Of a stretch of DNA of 9,548 nucleotides, positions 1 to 7,600 are shown in pieces. The notes under the pieces were generated by a model. It was not told the DNA's origin. It did not search any database and saw nothing but the letters and a program-made list of their open reading frames with translations. A program made the position numbers and the translations under genes. The number at the start of each line of letters is the position of its first letter. The stretch's first letter is position 1. The stretch comes from Verrucomicrobiaceae bacterium (GTDB lineage: Bacteria; Verrucomicrobiota; Verrucomicrobiia; Verrucomicrobiales; Akkermansiaceae). The DNA is taken from the NCBI GenBank assembly GCA_027483005.1, contig JAIXVN010000184.1:1-9548 (forward strand), in the 5' to 3' direction.

Positions 1-314
1 AGGTCCAGCGCCAGTCCGCCACTGATGACCGCCCTGCCCTCATGCTCGGCCCGATAGATCACGGGAAACTTCTCCGATCCGGAATCCGCAGGAGTGAGCA
101 CCAGCGTCTCAGGAAGATGATAGATTCCATCCGCCACGGTTACGGTGACCGCTTCCTTTCCTGCGACCTTCCGGGCGGCATCGCGCGCGGCGGAGAGGGT
201 CAGCAAGGGCGCCTGGAGACTTCCGGGATTCGAATCCTTTCCGGAGATTGAAACATGCAGCTCCAGGGCCGAAGCGGAGACGGCGAGGAGTGGGAGGCAA
301 AGCAAGCGGAACAT
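1..314 (-). CDS. Secreted right-handed beta-helix protein, N-terminal part (cut by window edge)
   Basis: An open frame starts with ATG at 314 and runs without a stop off the left edge, giving about 104 residues. It begins with a signal peptide (M-F-R, hydrophobic L-L-C-L-P-L-L-A-V, then A-S-A as a likely cleavage site near residue 16). The mature start, H-V-S-I-S-G-K-D-S-N-P-G-S (residues 20-32), followed by A-P-L-L-T-L-S-A-A-R-D-A, then V-A-D-G-I-Y-H-L and L-T-P-A-D-S-G-S, and V-I-Y-R-A-E-H-E-G-R-A-V-I-S-G-G, is the typical opening of parallel beta-helix proteins of Planctomycetes and Verrucomicrobia. Such proteins include glycoside hydrolases and lyases, but the catalytic part is outside the window, so activity cannot be assigned. 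The start lies 13 bp after the stop of the alpha/beta hydrolase gene, which indicates co-transcription. There is no convincing ribosome binding site, and another start is not available upstream without entering the neighbouring gene. Confidence 0.85.
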   Translation of the reverse strand, partial: MFRLLCLPLLAVSASALELHVSISGKDSNPGSLQAPLLTLSAARDAARKVAGKEAVTVTVADGIYHLPETLVLTPADSGSEKFPVIYRAEHEGRAVISGGLALD

Positions 315-327
315 GACAGCGGTGGAT

Positions 328-1131
328 TCAGAGGGCATTGGCGGCCTTCACCGCCGCGACGATCGGGGCCGGGTCCTGGAGGCTGTGCGGATGGTGGTCG
401 CAGCCGGGCTTGAGGATGACCTCGATGTTTCCACCAAGCGCTGTGTAGCGCTCCTTCAGAATCGCGGAGTTCTCGGGATAGGGAACGGTGCCGTCGGCAT
501 CGCCACAGACCGCGAGGATCGGGATGCGCGCGGCGGCGATGGCCTTGAGGTTGTCGATCGGGTTGAGCTTGTAATCGAGCGCCTGCTGCTCGGACTTGAA
601 GCCATAGTCAGAGATCAGCTTCGTCCAGTCGCCCGGCGAGCCCTTGCCCTTTCCCTTGCCCCCGGGCCAGCTCTTGAAATCGCAAACCGCGGCATCGAGA
701 TAAATGATGGCGACACGGTCCGGATGACGGTTCGCCCAGTTCATCGAATAGAGCCCACCCCGGCTGAATCCGAAGAGGCTGGCCTTCTTCGAGATGCCAT
801 AGGCGGCGGTGACGTGATCGTAGAGGCGGTCCATTAGGTCGAGCGAGGCCGGGCAGCCGAAGCTGTTCTTCAGGTCGATGTAGCAAAGATGGAAGCCCTG
901 GTTGAGCAGGGCCAAGTCCGCCTGGTTGAAGGCCTCGAAGAACTCCGGCCTCCAGATCCAGGGCTTTCCTGCGGCGGGGGTGGCGGGCTTCACCACCCGG
1001 CAGTTGCGGCCTTCGAGAACGAAGGTCTGCTGTTCATGGCCCTGCCACTGGTTGCGGGTCACTGCGGTCTCCGGGGCGGCGGAAAGGATGGACAACGAGA
1101 GCGCGAGGACACCAAGCAGAATGCGGATCAT
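328..1131 (-). CDS. Secreted alpha/beta hydrolase (probable carbohydrate esterase or related)
   Basis: The protein has 267 residues, with a signal peptide (M-I-R then about 15 hydrophobic residues; likely cleavage near A18-A19). The alpha/beta hydrolase fold is shown by the nucleophile elbow G-F-S-R-G-G (S123 as nucleophile), the acid loop G-D-A-D-G-T-V-P (D213 the likely acid) and G-C-D-H-H-P-H near the end (H246 the likely base). The segments K-P-W-I-W-R-P-E-F-F (56-65) and S-W-P-G-G-K-G-K-G-K-G (154-164) match my recollection of a secreted hydrolase family common in Planctomycetes and Verrucomicrobia, often near polysaccharide-degrading genes. Its position between a GH106-like gene (100 bp upstream, same strand) and a beta-helix gene (13 bp downstream) suggests removal of ester groups from a glycan, but the substrate is an inference. 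The ATG at 1131 is chosen because it gives a proper signal peptide. No clear Shine-Dalgarno sequence precedes it. The family assignment is firmer than the esterase role. Confidence 0.9.
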   Translation of the reverse strand: MIRILLGVLALSLSILSAAPETAVTRNQWQGHEQQTFVLEGRNCRVVKPATPAAGKPWIWRPEFFEAFNQADLALLNQGFHLCYIDLKNSFGCPASLDLMDRLYDHVTAAYGISKKASLFGFSRGGLYSMNWANRHPDRVAIIYLDAAVCDFKSWPGGKGKGKGSPGDWTKLISDYGFKSEQQALDYKLNPIDNLKAIAAARIPILAVCGDADGTVPYPENSAILKERYTALGGNIEVILKPGCDHHPHSLQDPAPIVAAVKAANAL

Positions 1132-1231
1132 GGAATTGGAGAGGATTCGGCGAATTCAGCCCCGCTACGGTCCGGCTTGTCGATTCCTTGCGGATGTCGG
1201 CCATCTTCAGGGTTCCCTCATCAGCCACCTG

Positions 1232-4200
1232 TCAGTTTCCGGATGAGTTCGTCCTGGAAATCAAGCGGACCGGACCGATCAATCCGGCGGGCTGGAGCTT
1301 GGTGTCCTTGCGATGATAGTACCAGACCACGAAGCATTTCCGATCCCGCTCCGGTCTCGGCTGATTGCGGATGAACCAGTCGGGATAAGCCTTCATGGCA
1401 TGGCCCCGCTCACCACGGTCCTCACCCCATTCGAAGTCGGCGGGAAACTGCTCGTCGCCGACGAGGCGGTTGTGCCAGGTGTTGGTGACATCGATCGTGA
1501 TGTCGTTCCTGCCTGCTTTAAGGGCTGGACCAATCTCCACCGTGAACGGCGAGCGCCAGACGACGCCGAGGTCCCTGCCGTTGACCGTGACGCGGGCGAG
1601 ATCGCAGACCTTGCCGAGATCGAGGACCATCGAGGGAGCGGGCGACTCGACCTCGATCTGCGCCGAGTAGGTGGCCGTGCCGGAGAAGTATCTAACAGCC
1701 GGATCCGCTTGTCCTGTTAGATCGGCGAGCGATGGCAGCGAGAGGGTCTTCTTCTGATCGACGGGTGAATCGAGCACGACCTGCCAGGGGCCCTCGATGG
1801 CCTTGGTGCCCGATGGTTTCGCCAGCGAAAGCGGCTGATGCTTTCCGGAGGCGAGTATTAGCTCGATTGTAGCGGGCGCGTTGCTGGTCGCCGTGACCGA
1901 ACCATCCAGTGCAGCCTGAAGCTCGATTGGCGAGGCATGTGACTCCGATCCGAGCGAAAGTGCCTCCTTTTCGGAAACCGTCACGCTTTTCGAGATCCCA
2001 CCCAGCTTGTAGTCCACCTCCAGGCGCTTGACGATGTTCGAGGCGGGATCGCGCCCGAACACACGGGGTTCCACCGATGGGATCGACAGCTTTCCTTTCG
2101 CGGCCAGTTCCTGAAGCTTTGGCGTGACGTCCATCCAGCGGTTTCCTTCAGGGGTCCCGAAGCGGGCCTTCACGATCTCCAGCTTGGATTCGTCTGCGCC
2201 CTTCACGTCCACCGAAACCACGTGGTCGGCCGGAAGCTTTGAATCGCGGAACACGACGAAGACCGAGCTGCCGCCTTCGAGGGTCAGGTCCACCTCGATT
2301 CGGCCGTCCTTCTCTCGCCAGACGGGAGCGAAGCGGATGGTTCCGGTTTCCGCGTCCCAGAGTTCGGGACGCTTGCCATTGATTCGAAAGGATGCGGTGA
2401 AACAGGCGGATTCATCGCGGGTGTTGGCGAGGAAGGACAGGTCCGTTTCTCCGACCTTTCGCGGGGTGAAAACGACGGCGCTGGAGCCGCTGATCTGAAC
2501 GCGCGGAGTGATCCCCATCGTGGCAATCGCGGAGGACACCTCGCCCTTGGTGAAGAGGGTTCCTTTTCCGATCTTCCGGACCGGCTCGTCATTCCAGAGC
2601 GTGGACGAACGGATCTCGGCATCGGATTTCGGATAAGCGGCAAGTCCGAGGGAGCCGGAGGGCTTCGAACAGACGAGGGTGGCTCCTTGTTGCAGGAGTT
2701 CGGCGATCTTCCTCACATCCTCCGGCAGCAAGAGGCCCTCATGGGGAATTCCGAGGAACGGATAGCTGCGGCCCGATGGCAGGACGATTCGACCGTCTCT
2801 AACAGACACGCCATTCCGGAACGTGCGCCATGAAACGATGTCGCCGCCCTGGGACTTTCCGACACTGACGAAATCGGAAGGCGTCTCGCCCGCCTGGAGC
2901 ATCGCCTGGCAGCGTCCGAGATATTGGAAAAACGCGGTGCCGTCCTTGGCCCAGGTCTGGTGTCGGCTGAAATGCGTGCCCCACCAACCCATGCCCATGC
3001 CGGGCTTGTAGCGGTCATCGAAGGGCTGATGGACCCAATGATGGAGCACAAGACGGTTCGCGCCGCTGGCATAGGTGCCATCGGCCGAGCGCTTCAGGAA
3101 CTCCGGAGTCTCCGTCCACTTGCTCAAGTCAGGAGGACCGGTGAAGGCCTCCGCGCCGACCACGGTGCGACCGGCCGCGCGGGCGGCGGAAACGACGGTC
3201 GAGTTGATTCCGCCGCCGCCCTTGGTCCAGAACTCGCCCATCGGAATGTCGGCCAGTGCCGCTCCTTCAACCGTGTCGAAGGGCCCGCCGTAGGGCTCGA
3301 ACTGGAGATCCACACCGACGGCCTTCATTTTCGCGACACCGGTGAGCCATCCATTGTCGTAATACAGGGCGCGGATCACATCATCGTAGTCCCACTTGAA
3401 ACGGGCACTGAGGTCGGCATTTCCAACGGTGCGTTTCTCCAGTGTCAGCAGCCATGGCAGTGGATCGTAGCCCTTGCGCTTCTTGAACTCGTCGCGAAAG
3501 GCTGGCGTCCAGTTCTGGGGTCCCGCCTCGTAGCTATCGATGAGGAAATGATGGAAGCTTTTTCCGAGATATGGCCCCAGGTGCTTCTTCATCGGCTCGA
3601 TCACCTGATCCCAGTGATATCGACTGGCCTCAAGGCTCATCTTGTCGGCCTCAAGGGTCTTGCCGATGAGTTCATCCGGCACCGGATGAGGACTGGCACC
3701 GGTGGGGGCATGACAAAGCCGGACGACCTGCCATTTTCCAGCGGGAGCGTCCCAGTCGAGTTTGTCGGCCTTGAACGATTTCGAGAGGTCAATCACCTGC
3801 GCGGGATCGACATCGCCGTTCGCGGGAACGGCCAGCACGGCGATGTCCTTGAGGAAGCTGAAGGTCTGGCCGGTACTGCCCCAACCCTTGTAGGTCGTCG
3901 GGTCCGGCCTTGGGATTTCGACCGTCACTTTCTTGCCGCCCTCGATCATCACCGAGCGGCTCACCACCTTCTGCATGTTTTTCTCCTCATCGATCCAGGG
4001 GCCGCCGGTGGTGGAGTAGCCGACGGTGTTGTGAAGTCCGATCTCGAGCCCGAGCCGCTGGGCCTCGGCGGCAGCGTGTTTCAAGGCCTCCCAGTATTTC
4101 GGGCTGCGATAGGTCTGATCCGGCCAGGGGTTGTTGAGGGTCGGCTTGTGCGACTCCTGCACGGCCGAAGCGAGGTTGAAGATGGTCGCGCCACCGATGC

Positions 4201-4402
4201 CGCAGGCCTTCATGGCTTCGAGGTCCCTGGTGATGCCCTCCTTGGAGAAATTCGATCCCATCCAGTGCCACCAGACGTAGGGCCTGGCCTTCACGGGAGG
4301 GTTGCGGAAGCTCTCCTCAAGCGAGGAAGACTGGGCCGGAGACACTTCTGTTAGAACCAGAAGGAGTGCGATAAACGGCATTGGGAAGCGGCAGCGAGTC
4401 AT
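1232..4402 (-). CDS. Secreted GH106-like glycoside hydrolase (putative alpha-L-rhamnosidase)
   Basis: The protein has 1056 residues, within the usual length of GH106 enzymes. Residues 1-23 form a signal peptide (basic M-T-R-C-R, core I-A-L-L-L-V-L, cleavage near S-P-A). The mature start, F-R-N-P-P-V-K-A-R-P then V-W-W-H-W-M-G-S, followed by G-I-T-R-D-L-E-A-M-K and G-I-G-G-A, is characteristic of the GH106 N-terminal catalytic region. Two acidic motifs stand out: D-S-Y-E-A-G-P-Q-N-W-T (E292) and V-G-A-E-A-F-T-G (E418), candidates for the acid and base pair. Residues about 900-985 resemble a GH2-type jelly-roll carbohydrate-binding domain (V-N-G-R-D-L-G-V-V-W-R-S-P-F, then N-D-I-T-I-D-V-T-N-T-W). 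The enzyme would release terminal alpha-L-rhamnose outside the cytoplasm; the exact linkage is not readable. It appears to be the first gene of an operon with the hydrolase and beta-helix genes. A second ATG at codon 8 is possible, but codon 1 supplies the basic n-region. Four copies of the octamer TCTAACAG lie in this gene. Confidence 0.9.
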   Translation of the reverse strand: MTRCRFPMPFIALLLVLTEVSPAQSSSLEESFRNPPVKARPYVWWHWMGSNFSKEGITRDLEAMKACGIGGATIFNLASAVQESHKPTLNNPWPDQTYRSPKYWEALKHAAAEAQRLGLEIGLHNTVGYSTTGGPWIDEEKNMQKVVSRSVMIEGGKKVTVEIPRPDPTTYKGWGSTGQTFSFLKDIAVLAVPANGDVDPAQVIDLSKSFKADKLDWDAPAGKWQVVRLCHAPTGASPHPVPDELIGKTLEADKMSLEASRYHWDQVIEPMKKHLGPYLGKSFHHFLIDSYEAGPQNWTPAFRDEFKKRKGYDPLPWLLTLEKRTVGNADLSARFKWDYDDVIRALYYDNGWLTGVAKMKAVGVDLQFEPYGGPFDTVEGAALADIPMGEFWTKGGGGINSTVVSAARAAGRTVVGAEAFTGPPDLSKWTETPEFLKRSADGTYASGANRLVLHHWVHQPFDDRYKPGMGMGWWGTHFSRHQTWAKDGTAFFQYLGRCQAMLQAGETPSDFVSVGKSQGGDIVSWRTFRNGVSVRDGRIVLPSGRSYPFLGIPHEGLLLPEDVRKIAELLQQGATLVCSKPSGSLGLAAYPKSDAEIRSSTLWNDEPVRKIGKGTLFTKGEVSSAIATMGITPRVQISGSSAVVFTPRKVGETDLSFLANTRDESACFTASFRINGKRPELWDAETGTIRFAPVWREKDGRIEVDLTLEGGSSVFVVFRDSKLPADHVVSVDVKGADESKLEIVKARFGTPEGNRWMDVTPKLQELAAKGKLSIPSVEPRVFGRDPASNIVKRLEVDYKLGGISKSVTVSEKEALSLGSESHASPIELQAALDGSVTATSNAPATIELILASGKHQPLSLAKPSGTKAIEGPWQVVLDSPVDQKKTLSLPSLADLTGQADPAVRYFSGTATYSAQIEVESPAPSMVLDLGKVCDLARVTVNGRDLGVVWRSPFTVEIGPALKAGRNDITIDVTNTWHNRLVGDEQFPADFEWGEDRGERGHAMKAYPDWFIRNQPRPERDRKCFVVWYYHRKDTKLQPAGLIGPVRLISRTNSSGN
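1690..1722. repeat. Inverted pair of the octamer TCTAACAG inside the GH106-like gene
   Basis: TCTAACAG at 1691-1698 faces CTGTTAGA at 1714-1721, with 15 bases between them. The flanking A1690 and T1722 extend the match to a 9-bp stem. The pair lies within codons for D-L-T-G-Q and A-V-R-Y-F (residues about 894-906), so it is not an end-of-gene terminator. The two arms use CTA-ACA and GTT-AGA codons, which are AT-rich for this gene. The match is exact; its meaning is unknown. Confidence 0.8.
2798..2805 (+). repeat. TCTAACAG octamer, single copy
   Basis: This is an exact copy of the octamer, antisense to the GH106-like gene, read there as part of S-V-R-D-G (residues 533-537, with an AGA arginine codon). 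It is one of five copies in the window. Confidence 0.8.
4348..4355 (-). repeat. TCTAACAG octamer in the GH106-like signal-peptide region
   Basis: This is an exact copy on the coding strand, covering the codons for L-T in V-L-T-E-V (residues 16-20) of the signal peptide. It uses CTA-ACA, as do the other sense copies. Confidence 0.8.
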
Positions 4403-4591
4403 GGTGACGATAGCGATTCAGGGTCGGGAAACGTTCAGACGGACAAGGAATGGGCCCGAATCCCCGGCGGCAACGGCGGCCTTGAGGCTCGGCTCATTGG
4501 ACTCCCGAAACCTGATGGGAACGCGGATGAAGGCAATGGGAAAGGGCGCATACTTCGTGGTCGGATGTCTGAAGCGAAAGGGACACAACAT
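4403..4591. other. Intergenic region upstream of the GH106-like gene; presumed promoter region
   Basis: This stretch lies between the hairpin that follows the large repeat gene and the ATG of the GH106-like gene. A promoter for the three-gene operon would be expected here on the minus strand. I see no pair of good -35 and -10 boxes, no strong operator-like palindrome and no purine-rich ribosome binding site just before the ATG at 4402. An open frame can be read through part of it on the minus strand, but its composition does not look like a protein. Confidence 0.4.
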
Positions 4592-4623
4592 GAATCCCGG
4601 AGCCGTTGCCAGCTCCGGGATTC
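4592..4623 (-). terminator. Putative intrinsic terminator after the large repeat-protein gene
   Basis: A perfect inverted repeat has 12-bp arms (4592-4603, GAATCCCGGAGC, and 4612-4623) and an 8-base loop. It begins about 30 bases after the stop codon at 4653-4655. On the minus strand the bases after the stem are only moderately T-rich (ATGTTGTGTCCCTTTC), so it is not a textbook Rho-independent terminator. Position and stem strength still favour transcription termination or 3'-end protection, separating the repeat-protein gene from the operon that follows. Confidence 0.65.
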
Positions 4624-4652
4624 GATGGGAATTCAATGCAGGCGGTTCGCGA

Positions 4653-7600
4653 TCATTTGCTCACTTTCAGACGACCGAAGAGCTTGGTCTCCGTGCCTTT
4701 GGGAATGGTCACCGTGACGGTCTGAACTCCGCCGGAGGGAGTGCCGAAAGTCACCTCGCTGCCTGGAGTGCCCGTGATGTTGACCGAGGTCCAGGTGCTC
4801 AGTTCGGTCGAATACTCGAAGACCTGGGTGGTATCGTCAGCGGAATCGGTGCGGCGGGAGAATTCGAACACGAAGTTCGCGCCCGAGGCATCGAGGGTTG
4901 GCAGGATCGAGGGATCGGAGCTGCCTGGGTTTCCATTGAGGACGTATTCGAGGACGTTCTTCATGCCATCGGAATCGGGATCTCCGCCTTCGGTGGTGTC
5001 GGCAAGACCTGGGAAGCCACCGATCCAGGACGAGTATCCGGATTTCACCAGGGCGATCTGGGTGCCACCGTTGTAGGCGTAGTCGATCGAGTAGCCGGTA
5101 GGCGGTGTGACGGAGGCAAAGGCCGCGCCGGTCTTGCTGGTGTAGGTGGCGAGCACGTAGGCGGCGTCATCGAGCGTGCCGGTGATGGTGAAGGTCACGG
5201 CCGCGCTGGTGATGGTGAGTCCGGCTGCCTCGATCTGCCCGGAGGACCCCGAGCCCGTGCCGTCGAGCGCGAAGGTCAGCGGCTGCGATCCGGACAGGGC
5301 GAATGAGGCCTGAGCCGTGGTGTTGAACTTGGCCCCGGCGGCAATGCTCAGGCTGGAGCTGCTGGCAATGGAGCCAGACGCGCCAAGACTGAGGACACCG
5401 CCGTTGATGGTCGTTGGACCGGTGTAGGGGTTGGTGTTGGTGAGCGTCCAGGATCCGGATCCGTTTTTGGCAAGGTGGGTCAGGAAGCCGCCGCCGTTGC
5501 TGATCGTGCCGCTGACGGTGTTGGCTCCGGTGGAGGTTCCATCGAGGTCGAACACACGAAGGGCAAACGCGCTGGCAACCGTGGCAATATTGCCTGCGAG
5601 CGTGAGAGAGCCGCCGTCGCTGATGATCTTGGTGTTGCCGTTCCCTGAGGTGAGGGAGAAGGCCCCGTTGATGGTGTTGTTGCCGGCCACGTTGCGGATC
5701 ACGCCGTTCAGGCCGCTGGTGAGGAAGCTGATATCCGAGGCGAGGGTGATGTCTCCGGAGGTGCCATCAAGTTCGAGCAGTTTGTTGGCGCCGGCGGTGA
5801 TCGAAACGGTTTTCGGGCCGACGCCAAGGCTGCTGCTTTTGGTGATGGCCAGCACGCCGCCATTGACCTGCACGCCACCGGTGAAGGTGTTGGTCCCGGA
5901 GAGGGTCCAGGTGCCGGTGCCGTTCTTGGCAACTGACGTTTTGTTGGTGGGGCTGTTGTCGACGATGACTCCTGCGACCTCGCCTGTGCCAGCCGTGGAC
6001 CCCTGGAGGACCAGGCTCTTGGATCCTGCGCTGGTGGAGGTGAAATCGCTGGTGAACTTCAATAGTCCTGAGGGCCCCGACTGGTCGAGGACGGAGCTGA
6101 AGGTAAGGCCGGCGAGGTCCACGACGCGGTCGGTGGTTTCACCGGTGCCAGTGTAGCGGAGAATGCCCGTCACGCCGGCAGGGGCGCCGATGGAAAGGGT
6201 GCCGTTCGCCACGGTGGTGGGGGCTCCGAGATTGCTGCTTGGAGTTCCGCCGACGACCGAGTTGAGCGAGGATACCGAAAGCACTCCGCCGAAGATTGAG
6301 GTGGGGCCGGGATAGGTGTTCGCACCGGAAACGATGACGGTGGAGGTGGCATCGGCCGGACGGAAGATGATGTTGTGGGCGCTCGCTCCGCTGTCGATCA
6401 CGCCGGAGACCTCAAGCGTGGCACCAGCAGCCGCTCCGATTCGGGTGCCGTTTGCCGCGACGGTGACGTTTCCGGGCCAGACGCTGGATCCGGAGCGACC
6501 TTGAAGGGGACCGAAGAAGTTCGCTCCATCTCCGGAGATCGTGATCGACTTGCCGGAGATCGTGAGATTTTCAAGTTCCAAGCGGCCGCCGGCGGAGACG
6601 GAGACCGTCGAACCCGTGCCGAGTGCCGAAGGATTCTGGGCGACGATCGATCCGAAGTTGATGGTGGTGGGACCGTCGTAAGTGTTGGCGTTGTTCAGGA
6701 AGAGGACGCTCGGCCCGGCCTTGAACAAGGTGGCACCGGTCCCGGAGATGACCCCGGTCATGGACATCACCGCGTCAGCCTTGACCGTGACAGTTCCGGC
6801 AGCGAGAGCCACGGGACCTGACCAGATGTTCTGGGTGTTCGTCGTGCTGCTCTCAGCCAGAACAGTGGAGTTGTCCTCAAGATTCAGCGACCAGGCGACT
6901 GGGATCGTGGACTGGAACGAGCTGAGGGTGGCTCCATTGCGGACCGTGATGCTCTTGGTGGAGTCGCCTCCCATCGCGGTGGAGGTCTGGATGCTGAAGG
7001 TTCCCTGGGTGACGTCGATGTTTCCGGGATTCGAGACCGTCGCGCCGACCAGCGAAACTCGGTTCGCACCGGTCTTGGTGAGGGCGAATCCACCCATGTC
7101 AAAGGTCGGGGTGGTGGTGTTCTGGCGGAGGTCCCAGCGGTTTGTTCCACCGACGGTGGAGTCCGCCGCGAGCGTCAGGTGCTGGACCGCATTGATCTGA
7201 TCGACTCCGGTATTGATCAGCGCTCCGATGCCGCCAACGCCCGCGCCGGAGATGGTGATCGACTCTCCGTAGGTGTTGAAACCGCCCACGTCGAGGGTGG
7301 CTCCAGACTGAACCGTGGTGCCGGAGGCATTGCTGCCAAGTGCACCATTGGCAAGCGATGTGCCTGAGGCTCCGAGGCGGAGCGTTCCAGCGGTGATGGT
7401 GATCGGGCCGGAGAAGAGATTGACGCCACTGAGGATCAGGTTGCCGTTGCCGGACTTGGTGATGCCGTTGCCAGTGCTGCCATCTGAAATCACGCCTCCA
7501 AGGGTCAGGGTGCCAGCGCTGGTGGTGATGGTGCGGACTGTTCCGGCGGCGCTACCGAGCGATGTGGACCCGGAGCCGAGGTTCAGATTATTGGAACCGG

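Noticed and set aside
145..837. Open frame of 230 codons on the plus strand opposite the hydrolase and beta-helix genes.
   Set aside because: It is antisense to two genes with signal peptides and family motifs, and it covers their junction. It has no domain features.
1132..1231. Terminator or promoter in the 100-bp gap between the GH106-like and hydrolase genes.
   Set aside because: Only short weak inverted repeats (3-4 bp stems) and no T-tract are present, and no convincing promoter boxes. The gap is compatible with an operon.
2924..4354. Long open frame of 476 codons on the plus strand opposite the GH106-like gene.
   Set aside because: It lies wholly antisense to a gene with clear family motifs and a signal peptide. 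Long antisense frames are expected in GC-rich DNA, and its translation shows no recognisable domain.
4418..4636. Possible small minus-strand gene of 72 codons between the large gene and the GH106-like gene.
   Set aside because: It would begin before and run through the hairpin, has no ribosome binding site, and its sequence resembles no protein family I recognise.
4302..5306. Open frame of 334 codons on the plus strand across the intergenic region.
   Set aside because: It overlaps the ends of two well-supported minus-strand genes and the hairpin. The Gly- and Arg-rich translation looks like a shadow of the reverse frame.
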